A stretch of DNA of 64,000 bases from Verrucomicrobiota bacterium (GTDB lineage: Bacteria; Verrucomicrobiota; Verrucomicrobiia; Opitutales; Intestinicryptomonadaceae): assembly GCA_023450935.1 (NCBI GenBank), contig JAEXGH010000004.1, positions 54,208 through 118,207 of the forward strand, in the 5' to 3' direction. The position numbers and the translations under genes are program-made. The notes beneath the pieces are model-generated. The model saw only the letters and a program-made list of their open reading frames with translations. It did no database searches and was not told where the DNA came from. Positions 16,748-25,901 of this stretch are shown piece after piece; within the stretch, counting starts at the first letter, position 1; every line of letters starts with the position of its first letter.

Positions 16748-19700
16748 ATGCTGAAGAAAAGTTTGTTGATTGTTGCGTGTATTGTGATGTTCGTGGGCGG
16801 ACTGCGCGCCGAAGATATGTCGGGATACTACGAAAAATTCAGGTCGTCAATCGTCCGTGTTTACAATGGCAGTTCACACGGAACGGGCTTTATAATCAAC
16901 AACGACGGCTACATTATTACAAACGCCCACGTAACTGCGCTCACTCGGAAATATATCGACAAAGAAGGCAATATATGCACTGAAATGTTAACCGATTCAG
17001 AGGCGGATAATCTTGTAGAAGGCAAACGCCGCTACTACATTGTAATGCAAAATGTGGGCGGCGAAATTTACGCATACCGCGCGGAACTTGTAGCCGAACG
17101 CCGCGCGCTCGATTTAGCTTTGATAAAAGTTTCCAATCTGAAAGAATGCCGCCAAATGCGCCTATCGGAAAGCAAACCGAAAGTCGGTGAACAGGTCGCC
17201 ACAATAGGTTTTTCGGGGCTGAACGACGATGAAGAAAAATGGGATAAGTGCGTAAAATTTCTCGGTCTTAAATTAGTTTCGGACGAGGTAAGGTGGAAAT
17301 ATTGGCTTGATTCAGTAAAAAAGGAGGTTGAAAATATTGAAAATCCCAACTGGCGCGTTAAAGCTTTGGAGGTTCTCAAAAAAATCAAAAATAACGAAGA
17401 GGTTTCTGCCGAAGAGGAAAAGTGGATTGTAGAAAACGGGCTTCGTGATTTAATAGAACAAGTCAGTAAAAAAGTAGACGTCGATGTCTCGAACACCCAA
17501 AACGTGTGGGGATTCAAAACTACAGCGTCGTGTCCCGAAATTACAAAACTTCCCGAGGAGTTTAACGATATTGCAAACCCTGCATGTGGAAATTTCGGCT
17601 CAATAGAAAAACTTGCAACCGATGAACATTGGGGGTTGGATTGGAACAGCCGCGTAAAAGTCATACAACACAATGCGGTTTCACGGCACGGAAATTCCGG
17701 AGGTCCTCTTTTCAACAAAGACGGTCTTGTTGTCGGAGTTATTACGCGTGGGTTTTCCGGAGAAGAAAATACGGAGGTTCACATGATGAAGGCTTCGGAA
17801 ATTTCGGAGGCTATCAGGTTTTTGAAGGGCAAGGGGGTTGAATACAACACGTCCGCGTCCGACGATTCAGCGGTTGCCGAGAATTTGCCCAAAGAGGCGG
17901 CTCTCGTTAAAGTAGCGTTTGACAACGACGGCACTTCGGTTGTAAAAGACGGCGTTTTCACTTCGGCTGCCGGCAAAATTTTGGCGCGCTTCGACGACAA
18001 TCTCGCCTACCAAAACGCCTACGCAATATATAAAATCGGCGACACCGCCTTTTCGCGCGCGGTAAAGCTTGTTCAAAAATTCGCCGACGGCAAGCTTGCG
18101 CTGTTCGAAGTAATCGACGCCCAAAACGCCAAATTCCCGTTCTTGGGGAAGTCGGATACGGCGTTGAAAAAATCGCGCGATTTCTCCATTTTGAAGTCCA
18201 CCGCCGACATTCAAAAACTGGTGCGCGGGTTTGACTACAGAAAAAATTCCTCCAAGAAATTGGAAGAGTCCGGGGCGAAATGTTTTTCGTCAAAAGACGT
18301 GCCAAGCCGAATTGAAGATTCGGGCAAATTCGGGAAAACAACAGTGTTCATTGCCGACGGCGAAAAGTCGGACGGCGGCGCGGTTGTGGATTCGAACGGG
18401 AAGCTTGCGGGCGTTGTAATCGGCGCGGACAAGAACGGCAAAAACATAATCGTTCCCGCGTCGGCGTTCGAAGCCGCGTTCTCTTCAAGCAAAAAACAGG
18501 CGCAGCCCGAAACAGTAGACACCTCTTGGCGCGAAAAATTCTTTGTGGGCGATGTCGTTGTTTTCGTGCTGATTGTCGCGGGAGGCGCGCTGTTGTGCGT
18601 CGCAATTTTTCTGGTATCGCGCCGCCGCCGCAACGTTTCGGGCGCAAGGTTGGAAAATTTCGAATCCGCGCGGGAGACGGGCGCGGGGAACGGCGCATAC
18701 GTGCCCAAACAGCTGCTTTCATACGGCGCGGAGGATTTGAAGTCGAAGCCCATTTCCGTCCGCAGCGTGGTGATGAAAATTGAGGACATTCTCGCCGACA
18801 AAATTTCCACCGACAACGTCGGCCTTTATAAAATTGCGCACGAATACAAAATGCTGCAGTCGAAAGCCGTGGCGCGTTTGGACAAGTGTCTTGCCCTTGC
18901 CGATATGGGCAAAAGGCGCGAGGCGTTGATGATGATGTCGGCGTATCCGTCGCTTATCGGCATAATAAACGAGCTTCAGTTCCCGCAGCTTGAAAAGTGG
19001 ACTATCTACTGCGCCCGCGCGGGCGCGCCCGTTCCCGACAGAATCCCCAACGAGCGCATCGACAAGGTAAACGACCTCATCACCGAAATGCGCAACGCGC
19101 CCGAAGACCACTCGCAGCAGCTAAGAAAATACATGGCCGCCAACGAATTCGAAAGGGCGATAGAGCTGCTCGAAATGGACTTGGCGGTTTCGCCCGACGA
19201 CCATATGATTATGCGCCGCCTGCTTGCGGTAAAAAACAATTTCCTCGACGCGCAGATAACAAAAATCAGCGCGCTTGCCCAGCGCGGCAGGCACGCCGAC
19301 GCCGTCGCGTTGTTCGACTCCTTCCAAGCTCGCATTCCGCAGGAGCTTAAAGACGCCTCGCCGCGCTGGGGAAAGATGTTCGCCTACATTCGTTCGCAAA
19401 AATTCGCGGTTGCAGAGGCGGAAATGGCGGAGCTGAAAACCGAGCTGGAGTCGGCTAAGGCGGAGGATTGGCGCAAAATATTTGCAATCCTTTCGGCAAT
19501 CGACGGATATGTGGAGGCGTTCCCCGAATTGGGCGAAACGCTCGATTCCGCCGTCGTAGCGCAAAAGCGCGCCCTCGCAGAGGAGCGGAAACTTGAGCAT
19601 GAAACGCGGGAGGCGTTCAGGGAATCGTGCGGCGAGCTCGACAAATGTCTGGACGCGCTGCGCTCGCTGTTCGAGCACGGCAAAGTCTCCCGCGAAGTGC

Positions 19701-22297
19701 TGGTTGACAACCTCGCAGTCTTGGAACGCGCATGGAATGCGGTGGCAGATTTCGGCAGGGACATTCCCGACGACGTTTCAGCCCGCTACAAAAAGGGCGC
19801 GAACTTTGTCCGCAACGAAATACGGCGCATTGACAGAATAAGAAAGGCGACGGTATTGGGCATTTCCGCAGTGGCGTTCCTCACGGCGGGGGCAGTCGGC
19901 GTAAAGTGCTATCTGGACAAGCTCAGAAACGGCGCATACGCCGAATACAACGCGCTCTACAACAAGCACGCAGCCGCAAAGATTCTTGACGAAACGCTCG
20001 CTTCTGTCGACGCGCGATACGTTAAATACGCAAAAATTCCGCAGTTCGTGGAAATAAAGGCGAAAATAAGGGAGAAAATAGACGCCGAAAACAGGCGCGA
20101 AGACGACCTGAGAACTTTCGTGAAAAACTGCAGCGAACCCGTCGAGCTTAAGCCGCAAAGCGACGCGGTGAAAGCCCGCGAAACTGCGTTGAACGCGGAG
20201 TTTGCAAGGCTTGCGGCGTCGTTGCCGGAATCGTTCGCCGAGGAACTCAACGGGGCGAAGGATACGTTCGATATCTCTCTTAAAAAATACAGGGCGTATA
20301 TCGAGGGTGTCGTATCGGCAAAGCGCGCCGAGATTTTGGGCGAAGTCCGCGCTTCCTACGCGGAGCTTAAAGATGGCTTTTCGCGCGGCGAGTTTGACGC
20401 CGGGACCGTGAAAAAAGTGTGCGACGGAATTGCCGCCTTCGAAAAAACCGCCGACAAGTATGTAAAAAAGCCGTCGAAAAGCGATACCGAGGAAATCGAA
20501 AAATACAGAAGCGGCGTGGAGCATATGCAGCGCATAAGAAAGGACGTCGATTCAGCCCTTGCCGAGCTTTCGGAAAGTAAAAACTTTTCCGCGTATTCGG
20601 CGGCGGTCAAAAAAATAAACCGCCTATGCGAAAGCAATATGCCCGACTACAACGTCTACCAAGCCCTCAACGGCGGCGAAGAACGCGTAAAAACGCTCAA
20701 GCAATACTGCGAGCATCTGTATGCAAGCCGAAGCGGAATGTTCTCGCTTCTGTGGAGCGGATTGGAAACGTATTTCGAAAAGGGGAAGGCTTCGCCGTTG
20801 CCCAGCCAAAACAACGGAGGCAATTTGAATTTCCAAAGTTTTGTTTTCGGCGAAAATTCGGAGGCGGGGTTAATCGCAAAAATCAAGGAGTTGTGTCCCG
20901 AAAACGACCTGAAAATGTATTCCTACAAGCGCGAGTGGTATACCGAAAACAGCGGCTACAAGCCGTGGAAGACGGACGTCGTATACACCGTGGGAGAAGT
21001 CAGGGAACAGCGGTCGCCCCTCAAAGGCGTCGGCGCAAAATTCCGCGGCTGCGACGTTCTCGAGGCCACAAAAACTACCTATTCATACATCGTGGTTTCG
21101 GAGTCGTCGGCGTTCAGAAAGAACCCCGTGCCGATTGTAAGGGAATTCGAACACATAGTCTATGCCGACTCCACGGGGCAGGTCGATTTCGGCAGGGGCG
21201 CAAAGCTATCCGACGGCGTGATGTCGCCAGAAAGCAAAATTCTCGAAAAAATCCGCTCCGACAGCCTCTCGATTACCGTCGATAGAATGAAAAACGAGCG
21301 CGTGGAGATTTCGCCCGACGTTTCGTTCATGAATCTTTTGGGCGACATTGTATACGACGGCGAAATCCGCGAAAACTTCAAGTTCTACGCCCTCGGGAAA
21401 ATGCTCGACGCCCTCGCCCAGTTCGCTCCGTATGGGTCGGGGTATTGGTTCTCGCCGACGGCGGTCCGGCTGAACAGGCTTTTCCAGAAAGACAACAAGT
21501 CTTTCCTCTCGCGCGGGTCGTGGGCGTTCGGCGAAACCGAAGACCGCATCAAGGCCATTGAGCTGTTCCCCACGCGCTCGCTCGAAGAGCGTATGGAGTT
21601 TCTTACGGCGAATAAAATTTCGTTTGCAGACGAGGCAAAACTTACCGCAAAATGCGTGAAGAAAATGCGCAATCCCTCCGTCGAGATAGTCGGCGTGTTC
21701 GATGTAGACGGACGCCCTCCCGCTTCGCTTAAACTTGAGCGGGACAGACTGTATATTTCGCTCGATTCGCGCGGGAAAACCGTGTGCGCCGACGCCTCGG
21801 CATTCAAGTCGCTGCGCGGGCTGGCTCTTGCGCCGATAGTCCGGATGTATACCCCGCGCGGAATGGTTGCCGATGTCGCGCAGGCGGAGGAACTGAATTC
21901 CGAAGCCCTTGTGGATTCGGTCTGCAACTATCTGTTTGGCTTCAATCCGAAAAACAAGTTGGAACGCAAAACGCTCGACAAAAACGTCGCAGTCTCCAAA
22001 AAACTCGGCACAATCACGATTCCGCAGCTGAATATTCCCGAGCCGGGAATCCCGCTTTCAAAGGCGTTGCGCTCAATCGCCGCGCTTTCTCGCCAGCACG
22101 ATTCCGCCGGAGGCGCAAACGTCAAGGGCGTTGACATAGAGTTCAAATCCGACTGGGATATCCCCATTACATTCCGCGCCGAAAACTGGAACGTGGGGCG
22201 CATACTGGCTTTTATCTGCAACAAATACGATTTCTCCATGAAGATAACAAAGGCTAAAATAGTCATAGAGAAAAAATCTTTGCGTTACGAAAACTAA
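16748..22297 (+). CDS. Giant trypsin-like serine protease with pseudoprotease and STN-like domains, system gene 4
   Basis: An 1849-residue envelope protein. A signal peptide (1-21) leads into a chymotrypsin-fold protease with His61 (TNAHV), Asp122 (LDLALIKV) and Ser317 (GNSGGPLF). Residues ~375-590 look like a second, degenerate copy: GEKSDGGAVVDSNGKLAGVV has Asp where the catalytic serine should be, and LALFEVI lacks the Asp. Membrane helices lie at ~601-626 and ~1036-1056. Between them is a helical, probably cytoplasmic region (~627-1035). The long C-terminal part should be periplasmic and ends (~1760-1849) in an STN-like module (LSKALRSIAAL...VDIEFKSDWDIPITFRAENW). It probably cuts an envelope substrate on a signal from inside. 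Confidence 0.85.
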   Translation: MLKKSLLIVACIVMFVGGLRAEDMSGYYEKFRSSIVRVYNGSSHGTGFIINNDGYIITNAHVTALTRKYIDKEGNICTEMLTDSEADNLVEGKRRYYIVMQNVGGEIYAYRAELVAERRALDLALIKVSNLKECRQMRLSESKPKVGEQVATIGFSGLNDDEEKWDKCVKFLGLKLVSDEVRWKYWLDSVKKEVENIENPNWRVKALEVLKKIKNNEEVSAEEEKWIVENGLRDLIEQVSKKVDVDVSNTQNVWGFKTTASCPEITKLPEEFNDIANPACGNFGSIEKLATDEHWGLDWNSRVKVIQHNAVSRHGNSGGPLFNKDGLVVGVITRGFSGEENTEVHMMKASEISEAIRFLKGKGVEYNTSASDDSAVAENLPKEAALVKVAFDNDGTSVVKDGVFTSAAGKILARFDDNLAYQNAYAIYKIGDTAFSRAVKLVQKFADGKLALFEVIDAQNAKFPFLGKSDTALKKSRDFSILKSTADIQKLVRGFDYRKNSSKKLEESGAKCFSSKDVPSRIEDSGKFGKTTVFIADGEKSDGGAVVDSNGKLAGVVIGADKNGKNIIVPASAFEAAFSSSKKQAQPETVDTSWREKFFVGDVVVFVLIVAGGALLCVAIFLVSRRRRNVSGARLENFESARETGAGNGAYVPKQLLSYGAEDLKSKPISVRSVVMKIEDILADKISTDNVGLYKIAHEYKMLQSKAVARLDKCLALADMGKRREALMMMSAYPSLIGIINELQFPQLEKWTIYCARAGAPVPDRIPNERIDKVNDLITEMRNAPEDHSQQLRKYMAANEFERAIELLEMDLAVSPDDHMIMRRLLAVKNNFLDAQITKISALAQRGRHADAVALFDSFQARIPQELKDASPRWGKMFAYIRSQKFAVAEAEMAELKTELESAKAEDWRKIFAILSAIDGYVEAFPELGETLDSAVVAQKRALAEERKLEHETREAFRESCGELDKCLDALRSLFEHGKVSREVLVDNLAVLERAWNAVADFGRDIPDDVSARYKKGANFVRNEIRRIDRIRKATVLGISAVAFLTAGAVGVKCYLDKLRNGAYAEYNALYNKHAAAKILDETLASVDARYVKYAKIPQFVEIKAKIREKIDAENRREDDLRTFVKNCSEPVELKPQSDAVKARETALNAEFARLAASLPESFAEELNGAKDTFDISLKKYRAYIEGVVSAKRAEILGEVRASYAELKDGFSRGEFDAGTVKKVCDGIAAFEKTADKYVKKPSKSDTEEIEKYRSGVEHMQRIRKDVDSALAELSESKNFSAYSAAVKKINRLCESNMPDYNVYQALNGGEERVKTLKQYCEHLYASRSGMFSLLWSGLETYFEKGKASPLPSQNNGGNLNFQSFVFGENSEAGLIAKIKELCPENDLKMYSYKREWYTENSGYKPWKTDVVYTVGEVREQRSPLKGVGAKFRGCDVLEATKTTYSYIVVSESSAFRKNPVPIVREFEHIVYADSTGQVDFGRGAKLSDGVMSPESKILEKIRSDSLSITVDRMKNERVEISPDVSFMNLLGDIVYDGEIRENFKFYALGKMLDALAQFAPYGSGYWFSPTAVRLNRLFQKDNKSFLSRGSWAFGETEDRIKAIELFPTRSLEERMEFLTANKISFADEAKLTAKCVKKMRNPSVEIVGVFDVDGRPPASLKLERDRLYISLDSRGKTVCADASAFKSLRGLALAPIVRMYTPRGMVADVAQAEELNSEALVDSVCNYLFGFNPKNKLERKTLDKNVAVSKKLGTITIPQLNIPEPGIPLSKALRSIAALSRQHDSAGGANVKGVDIEFKSDWDIPITFRAENWNVGRILAFICNKYDFSMKITKAKIVIEKKSLRYEN

Positions 22298-22307
22298 AGG
22301 ATTTGTC

Positions 22308-23183
22308 ATGGCAAACAACACAAAAGGTAAAAACGATTTCTACGAACTGTCGTGGTGCGATACCGACATTGAAAACCGAATTGGACTGGGCGTTTTCCGC
22401 GCGGGGAAATACACCGACGTGAACATATTCATTTCGCTGATAGTGGGAACGCTGTTTTTCGGCATCATCTATTGTGCGGTGGAATTTCTTTCGCGGCTTG
22501 ACGTCCGCGCGATACAACTGATAAACGAAAGGATTGTTTCTGGCGGGGTTATTTCATACATAACGCTGTTTTTCTTCGCGTGGAGTCTGGCGGTTCTTTT
22601 CCTGAAAAACCAGAAACTCAAAACGCAGCGCGCCGCCCTCGGCGTTTCAATAGTTTCGCAAAACGACAACTATTCGATAAACCAGCAGACCGCGCTTGCA
22701 ATACTCAAACGGATACGCGACAGTGTCGACAATCCCAAACGTTTCATTTTGTTCTCGCGCATAGAGGCAGCCATTTCAAACCTCAACAACATTGGCAACA
22801 TCGGCGACGTTTCAAGCGTGCTGTCGGCTCAGGAGAGAGCCGATCAGGAGCGGATAGACTCGAGCTTTGTTTTGCTGAACACAATCAACTGGATAATCCC
22901 GATTCTCGGGTTTATCGGAACGGTTCTCGGTTTGGGCATTGCAATAGGCGGCTTCGGCGAAACAGTGAAGGCGTCGCAGGACTTTTCGGCGATAAAGGAG
23001 TCCATTACGGGTATTTCCGCGGGGTTGGGCACGGCGTTCGACACCACGCTTGTGGCTCTTGTAGCGGTCGTGATTTTGCAGTTTTTGGTTTCGCTGCAGA
23101 TGTCGAAGGAGCTGGCGTTTCTGGAGGAGTGCTCGCTGTATTGCAGGGAGAACATTTTGGCGAAGCTGAAAATCAGAAAGTAG
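22308..23183 (+). CDS. MotA/TolQ/ExbB-family proton channel protein, system gene 5
   Basis: A 291-residue inner-membrane protein with four predicted helices: residues ~38-62, ~79-99, ~192-217 and ~229-262. The last two carry the family core: WIIPILGFIGTVLGLGIAIGGF and ITGISAGLGTAFDTTLVALVAVVILQFL, with the conserved Pro, Gly and Thr residues that line the ion path in ExbB, TolQ and MotA. Four helices match MotA/ZorA layout better than three-helix ExbB. It should form a pentameric channel with the two following stator-like proteins and convert ion flow into movement. It starts 10 bases after the protease gene and ends 1 base before the next gene. Confidence 0.9.
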   Translation: MANNTKGKNDFYELSWCDTDIENRIGLGVFRAGKYTDVNIFISLIVGTLFFGIIYCAVEFLSRLDVRAIQLINERIVSGGVISYITLFFFAWSLAVLFLKNQKLKTQRAALGVSIVSQNDNYSINQQTALAILKRIRDSVDNPKRFILFSRIEAAISNLNNIGNIGDVSSVLSAQERADQERIDSSFVLLNTINWIIPILGFIGTVLGLGIAIGGFGETVKASQDFSAIKESITGISAGLGTAFDTTLVALVAVVILQFLVSLQMSKELAFLEECSLYCRENILAKLKIRK

Positions 23184-23184
23184 A

Positions 23185-23985
23185 ATGAAACAGGCAGTCG
23201 GCAAGCCTTCGCTTTTCGCGTTTCAGGACATAATCACGAGCGTCATAGGCGTGTTCGTGCTTGTCTCCGTCCTGCTTGCGCTGTCGATTTCCGTCGAAAC
23301 TCAGGACATTGCCGACGAACAAAAAAAACAGAGAGATTTCGCCCAGATAAACCTCTCCGCAAAAATCGAAAAGGCGGTCGGAGAGCTTGAGACGCTGAAG
23401 TCCGTCCGCAACACGGCGGCGGAGCTGGCGGAAATGCAGAAGCTTGTGCTTTTGAAAATAGCGCGTGCGAAGGAGCGCATAAAGATAATACTTGCGGAAA
23501 TCGAGCGCGCCGAGCAAATGCTGACCGACTCCCCCGACGAGTCGGCGGCAAAGGAGATGGTCGAGCAGCGCAACGAGTCAATCAAAAAGACGCTCGCCGA
23601 GCAGAGAAGCGAGCTTGTCGGGGCAAAGCGAAAAGCCGAAGAGCTTAAGGAACAGATTCGGCGTCTCAAAAGGGAAATAACCCGCCGCAAAGACGCTCTT
23701 GTAATCCCGTCTTCGGGCAGCGGGAAACTCGGGAGGCTCGCGCCCGTGTGTATTGTGTGCTCCGCCGACAGGTTCGAAATTCTCGGCACGCCGCGCGTGT
23801 TGGACTTCTCGGCTCTGATGGCGTATTTGGCGTCATTCCCGAAGGACTCTTCATACATACAGTTCTTTTTTCGGCCCAGCGCGCGCCCCGAGTATTTCGA
23901 GATAATGCGGGAGTGCAAAACGCGCGGCATAACCTTCGGGGCGTCGGCAATAATGGAGGACGAAAGGCTGGTTTACGATGAATAG
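23185..23985 (+). CDS. ExbD/MotB-like stator subunit A, system gene 6
   Basis: A 266-residue protein with a single N-terminal membrane helix, FAFQDIITSVIGVFVLVSVLLALS. Asp15 stands at the helix start, the position of the ion-binding aspartate in MotB, ExbD and TolR. A long coiled coil (~45-175) follows, then a compact periplasmic alpha/beta domain (~185-266). No OmpA-like peptidoglycan-binding domain is present, unlike MotB or ZorB. It starts 1 base after the channel gene and overlaps the next gene by 8 bases, which implies translational coupling. Confidence 0.82.
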   Translation: MKQAVGKPSLFAFQDIITSVIGVFVLVSVLLALSISVETQDIADEQKKQRDFAQINLSAKIEKAVGELETLKSVRNTAAELAEMQKLVLLKIARAKERIKIILAEIERAEQMLTDSPDESAAKEMVEQRNESIKKTLAEQRSELVGAKRKAEELKEQIRRLKREITRRKDALVIPSSGSGKLGRLAPVCIVCSADRFEILGTPRVLDFSALMAYLASFPKDSSYIQFFFRPSARPEYFEIMRECKTRGITFGASAIMEDERLVYDE

Positions 23986-24841
23986 AAAACTCGGAGACAG
24001 TCTCGATATGCTTTTGGACGCGATGTCGAACGCGTTCGGCAGCATTATGCTGATTGCCGTTTTGCTTGTCGTTTCCACTTCCGACTGCACGAAGAAAATT
24101 GTGGAAAGGCTCGCCGACGCGCAGGTTGCGGCTATTGAGTCTTCGCGGTTGGAGACGTTGGCAAGGGAGATTGATTCGCTCAGAACGGAAATTGCGGCTC
24201 TGGAAAAAACGCCCAAAGCGGATTCCTCCGCAACGCTCGCAGAGCTTTCGAAAAGGGAGGCGGAGCTTTCGGCGAAACTCGACGAAATCTTGGAAAAGGT
24301 ATTGCAACGCTTCGCTTCCGCCGAAGCCCCCGACGTTCCCGCCGCGCGCGAGCTGCAAAAGACGGCGGAACAAAACAGAATGCTCGAAGAGGAGGCAGCC
24401 GCATTGGCGCGCGAAAGAATGGCACTCGAAAAAAAGCTCGCCAAAGTGAAGGCGGAGGCTGTCGTAGCCGACGTGTCGCCGCCTGTGATGGGCAAAAGCA
24501 ACTTGGGCTTTAAGTGGGTAATTATAAGAAACGGCGTGCTCTTCCCGTATATACCCTCCTCCAAAACGGTCGTGAAAGCGGGCGACAAAACGTATCTTGT
24601 GCCCGACTACGATTTCGGTCTGAAGACGGGCAACGGCGAATTCGAAAAGTATTTGGACGGCATTCCCGAAAAGTGCTTTATATCGTTCATGGTTGCTCCC
24701 GACGAGTTTTCAAACAGGGCGTTGCGCGCGGCGATAGAAATCTTGAGAAGGCGCGGCATTGGATACTTCTGGGCGCCAACAATCAACTTCTACATGGAAA
24801 CATTCAGTCCCAAGGGGTGGTCTCCAGACGGCACATATTAG
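23978..24841 (+). CDS. ExbD/MotB-like stator subunit B, system gene 7
   Basis: A 287-residue paralogue-like partner of the previous gene with the same plan. An N-terminal helix (LLDAMSNAFGSIMLIAVLLVVS) has Asp14 at its start, followed by a coiled coil (~38-150) and a C-terminal alpha/beta domain. The end, CFISFMVAPDEFSNRALRAAIEILRRRGIGYFW, resembles the end of subunit A (IQFFFRPSARPEYFEIMRECKTRGITFG). Two different stator proteins suggest a heterodimer inside the channel pentamer. The ATG at 23978 overlaps the stop of subunit A, and the stop is followed after one base by the vWA gene. Confidence 0.82.
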   Translation: MNRKLGDSLDMLLDAMSNAFGSIMLIAVLLVVSTSDCTKKIVERLADAQVAAIESSRLETLAREIDSLRTEIAALEKTPKADSSATLAELSKREAELSAKLDEILEKVLQRFASAEAPDVPAARELQKTAEQNRMLEEEAAALARERMALEKKLAKVKAEAVVADVSPPVMGKSNLGFKWVIIRNGVLFPYIPSSKTVVKAGDKTYLVPDYDFGLKTGNGEFEKYLDGIPEKCFISFMVAPDEFSNRALRAAIEILRRRGIGYFWAPTINFYMETFSPKGWSPDGTY

Positions 24842-24842
24842 T

Positions 24843-25709
24843 ATGCGAGGGAATTTTTTTGCGGTTTTGTTTTTTGCGGTTTTCGCCGTTTTGGCTTTTG
24901 CCAACGACGAAATTTTCGTCCCCGACATCGTTTCGCCCGACGGCACAATTCCTTTGCCTACGCCGGGGAAAGCAGCGAATGGAGGCGCGGGAGAAAGCCA
25001 AAACGGAGGTTCGGGCGGTGGTTCGGGTGGCGGTTCGGACAGCGGCGGCGGAGACGGCAGGGTGAAAATAGAGCACGAAGTAAAGAAGATGAATGGGCGC
25101 AAAGGCTATGCTCACATCTGCCTCGTCCTCGACGCGTCGGGTTCGATGTCGCCTTTCCGCGACGAGACGGTTGCCGCGTGCAAGCGTTTTTTTAAGTCGC
25201 AACTGAAAATAGCGGGGGAGATTACGCTCGAGATTTGGACGTTCGGCGGAAACAAAATAGAGAAAATTGTCAATTTCCAGAGGCTGCGCAACAGGGACTA
25301 TTTCAGGAAATACCATTGCAGCGGCGGAACTCCGTGCTTCGACGCCGTTTTGAAGGCGGTTGGCAGTCTGGACAAAAAAATCGCAAAGCTGGCGGGCGAC
25401 GAAGCCGAGCACCTGCGCTTGGGAACGCCGCGCGACAATCCCGAGACTGTCATTTTCGTCGTCTTCACCGACGGAATGGACAACGAAAGCCGCGCGCGCA
25501 TTGGCGATGTCAAGCGGGCGATTTCGGAGCGTTCGGAGCAGTGGAATCTGCTTTTTATCGGCACGGAAAGGTTTTCGCGGAACGTAGGGCTGCTTATGGG
25601 CTTCCCCGACAAAAACAGCTTCCACATCATAATGGACAACCCCGTCGACATCAAAAGAATCTGGAACGCCATCGACGAATTTTCCCGCCGTTCGCGCGGC
25701 GTGAAATAA
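24843..25709 (+). CDS. Secreted von Willebrand factor A protein, system gene 8
   Basis: A 288-residue exported protein. A signal peptide (1-20, ending LAFA) is followed by a Gly/Ser-rich linker (~45-70) and a vWA domain (~85-285). The metal-ion-dependent adhesion site is complete: Asp97, Ser99 and Ser101 (DASGSM), Thr163 (GGTPC) and Asp210 (FTDGMD). Such domains bind a protein partner through a divalent metal. Because it is exported, the partner should be another periplasmic part of the system, such as the protease, the stator tails or the FGE-like domain. It is the last gene of the operon, convergent with lacI. The 192 bases after it hold only a weak GC-rich hairpin and no convincing terminator. 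Confidence 0.88.
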   Translation: MRGNFFAVLFFAVFAVLAFANDEIFVPDIVSPDGTIPLPTPGKAANGGAGESQNGGSGGGSGGGSDSGGGDGRVKIEHEVKKMNGRKGYAHICLVLDASGSMSPFRDETVAACKRFFKSQLKIAGEITLEIWTFGGNKIEKIVNFQRLRNRDYFRKYHCSGGTPCFDAVLKAVGSLDKKIAKLAGDEAEHLRLGTPRDNPETVIFVVFTDGMDNESRARIGDVKRAISERSEQWNLLFIGTERFSRNVGLLMGFPDKNSFHIIMDNPVDIKRIWNAIDEFSRRSRGVK

Positions 25710-25901
25710 CAGCCGCCGCGCAGTTGGAGGTTGTGCCGTGCTGTATGGACGGCTGGCGTTTATTCGCGCCGCGGGGAAGCGGGCGTTTGCGCAGATTGCG
25801 GGCTTTGCCGAGCTTCGTTTGCCGTTCATCGCCTGTTTGCGGCAGCGGCAAAACATGGCGGAAGCGGGGATTTTGAAGGGCGCGCACGGGGAAGCCCGCG
25901 C

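Noticed and set aside
22308..24841. Zorya anti-phage system
   Set aside because: The channel resembles ZorA, but the stators lack the OmpA-like domain of ZorB, and no ZorC, ZorD or ZorE-like protein is present.
11337..25709. Diversity-generating retroelement linked to the FGE-like gene
   Set aside because: FGS proteins are sometimes diversified by such elements, but no reverse transcriptase and no template/variable repeat pair was found in the window.
25710..25901. Short open frames between the vWA gene and lacI
   Set aside because: Arg-rich translations without signal, motif or ribosome-binding site; they look like out-of-frame GC-rich sequence.
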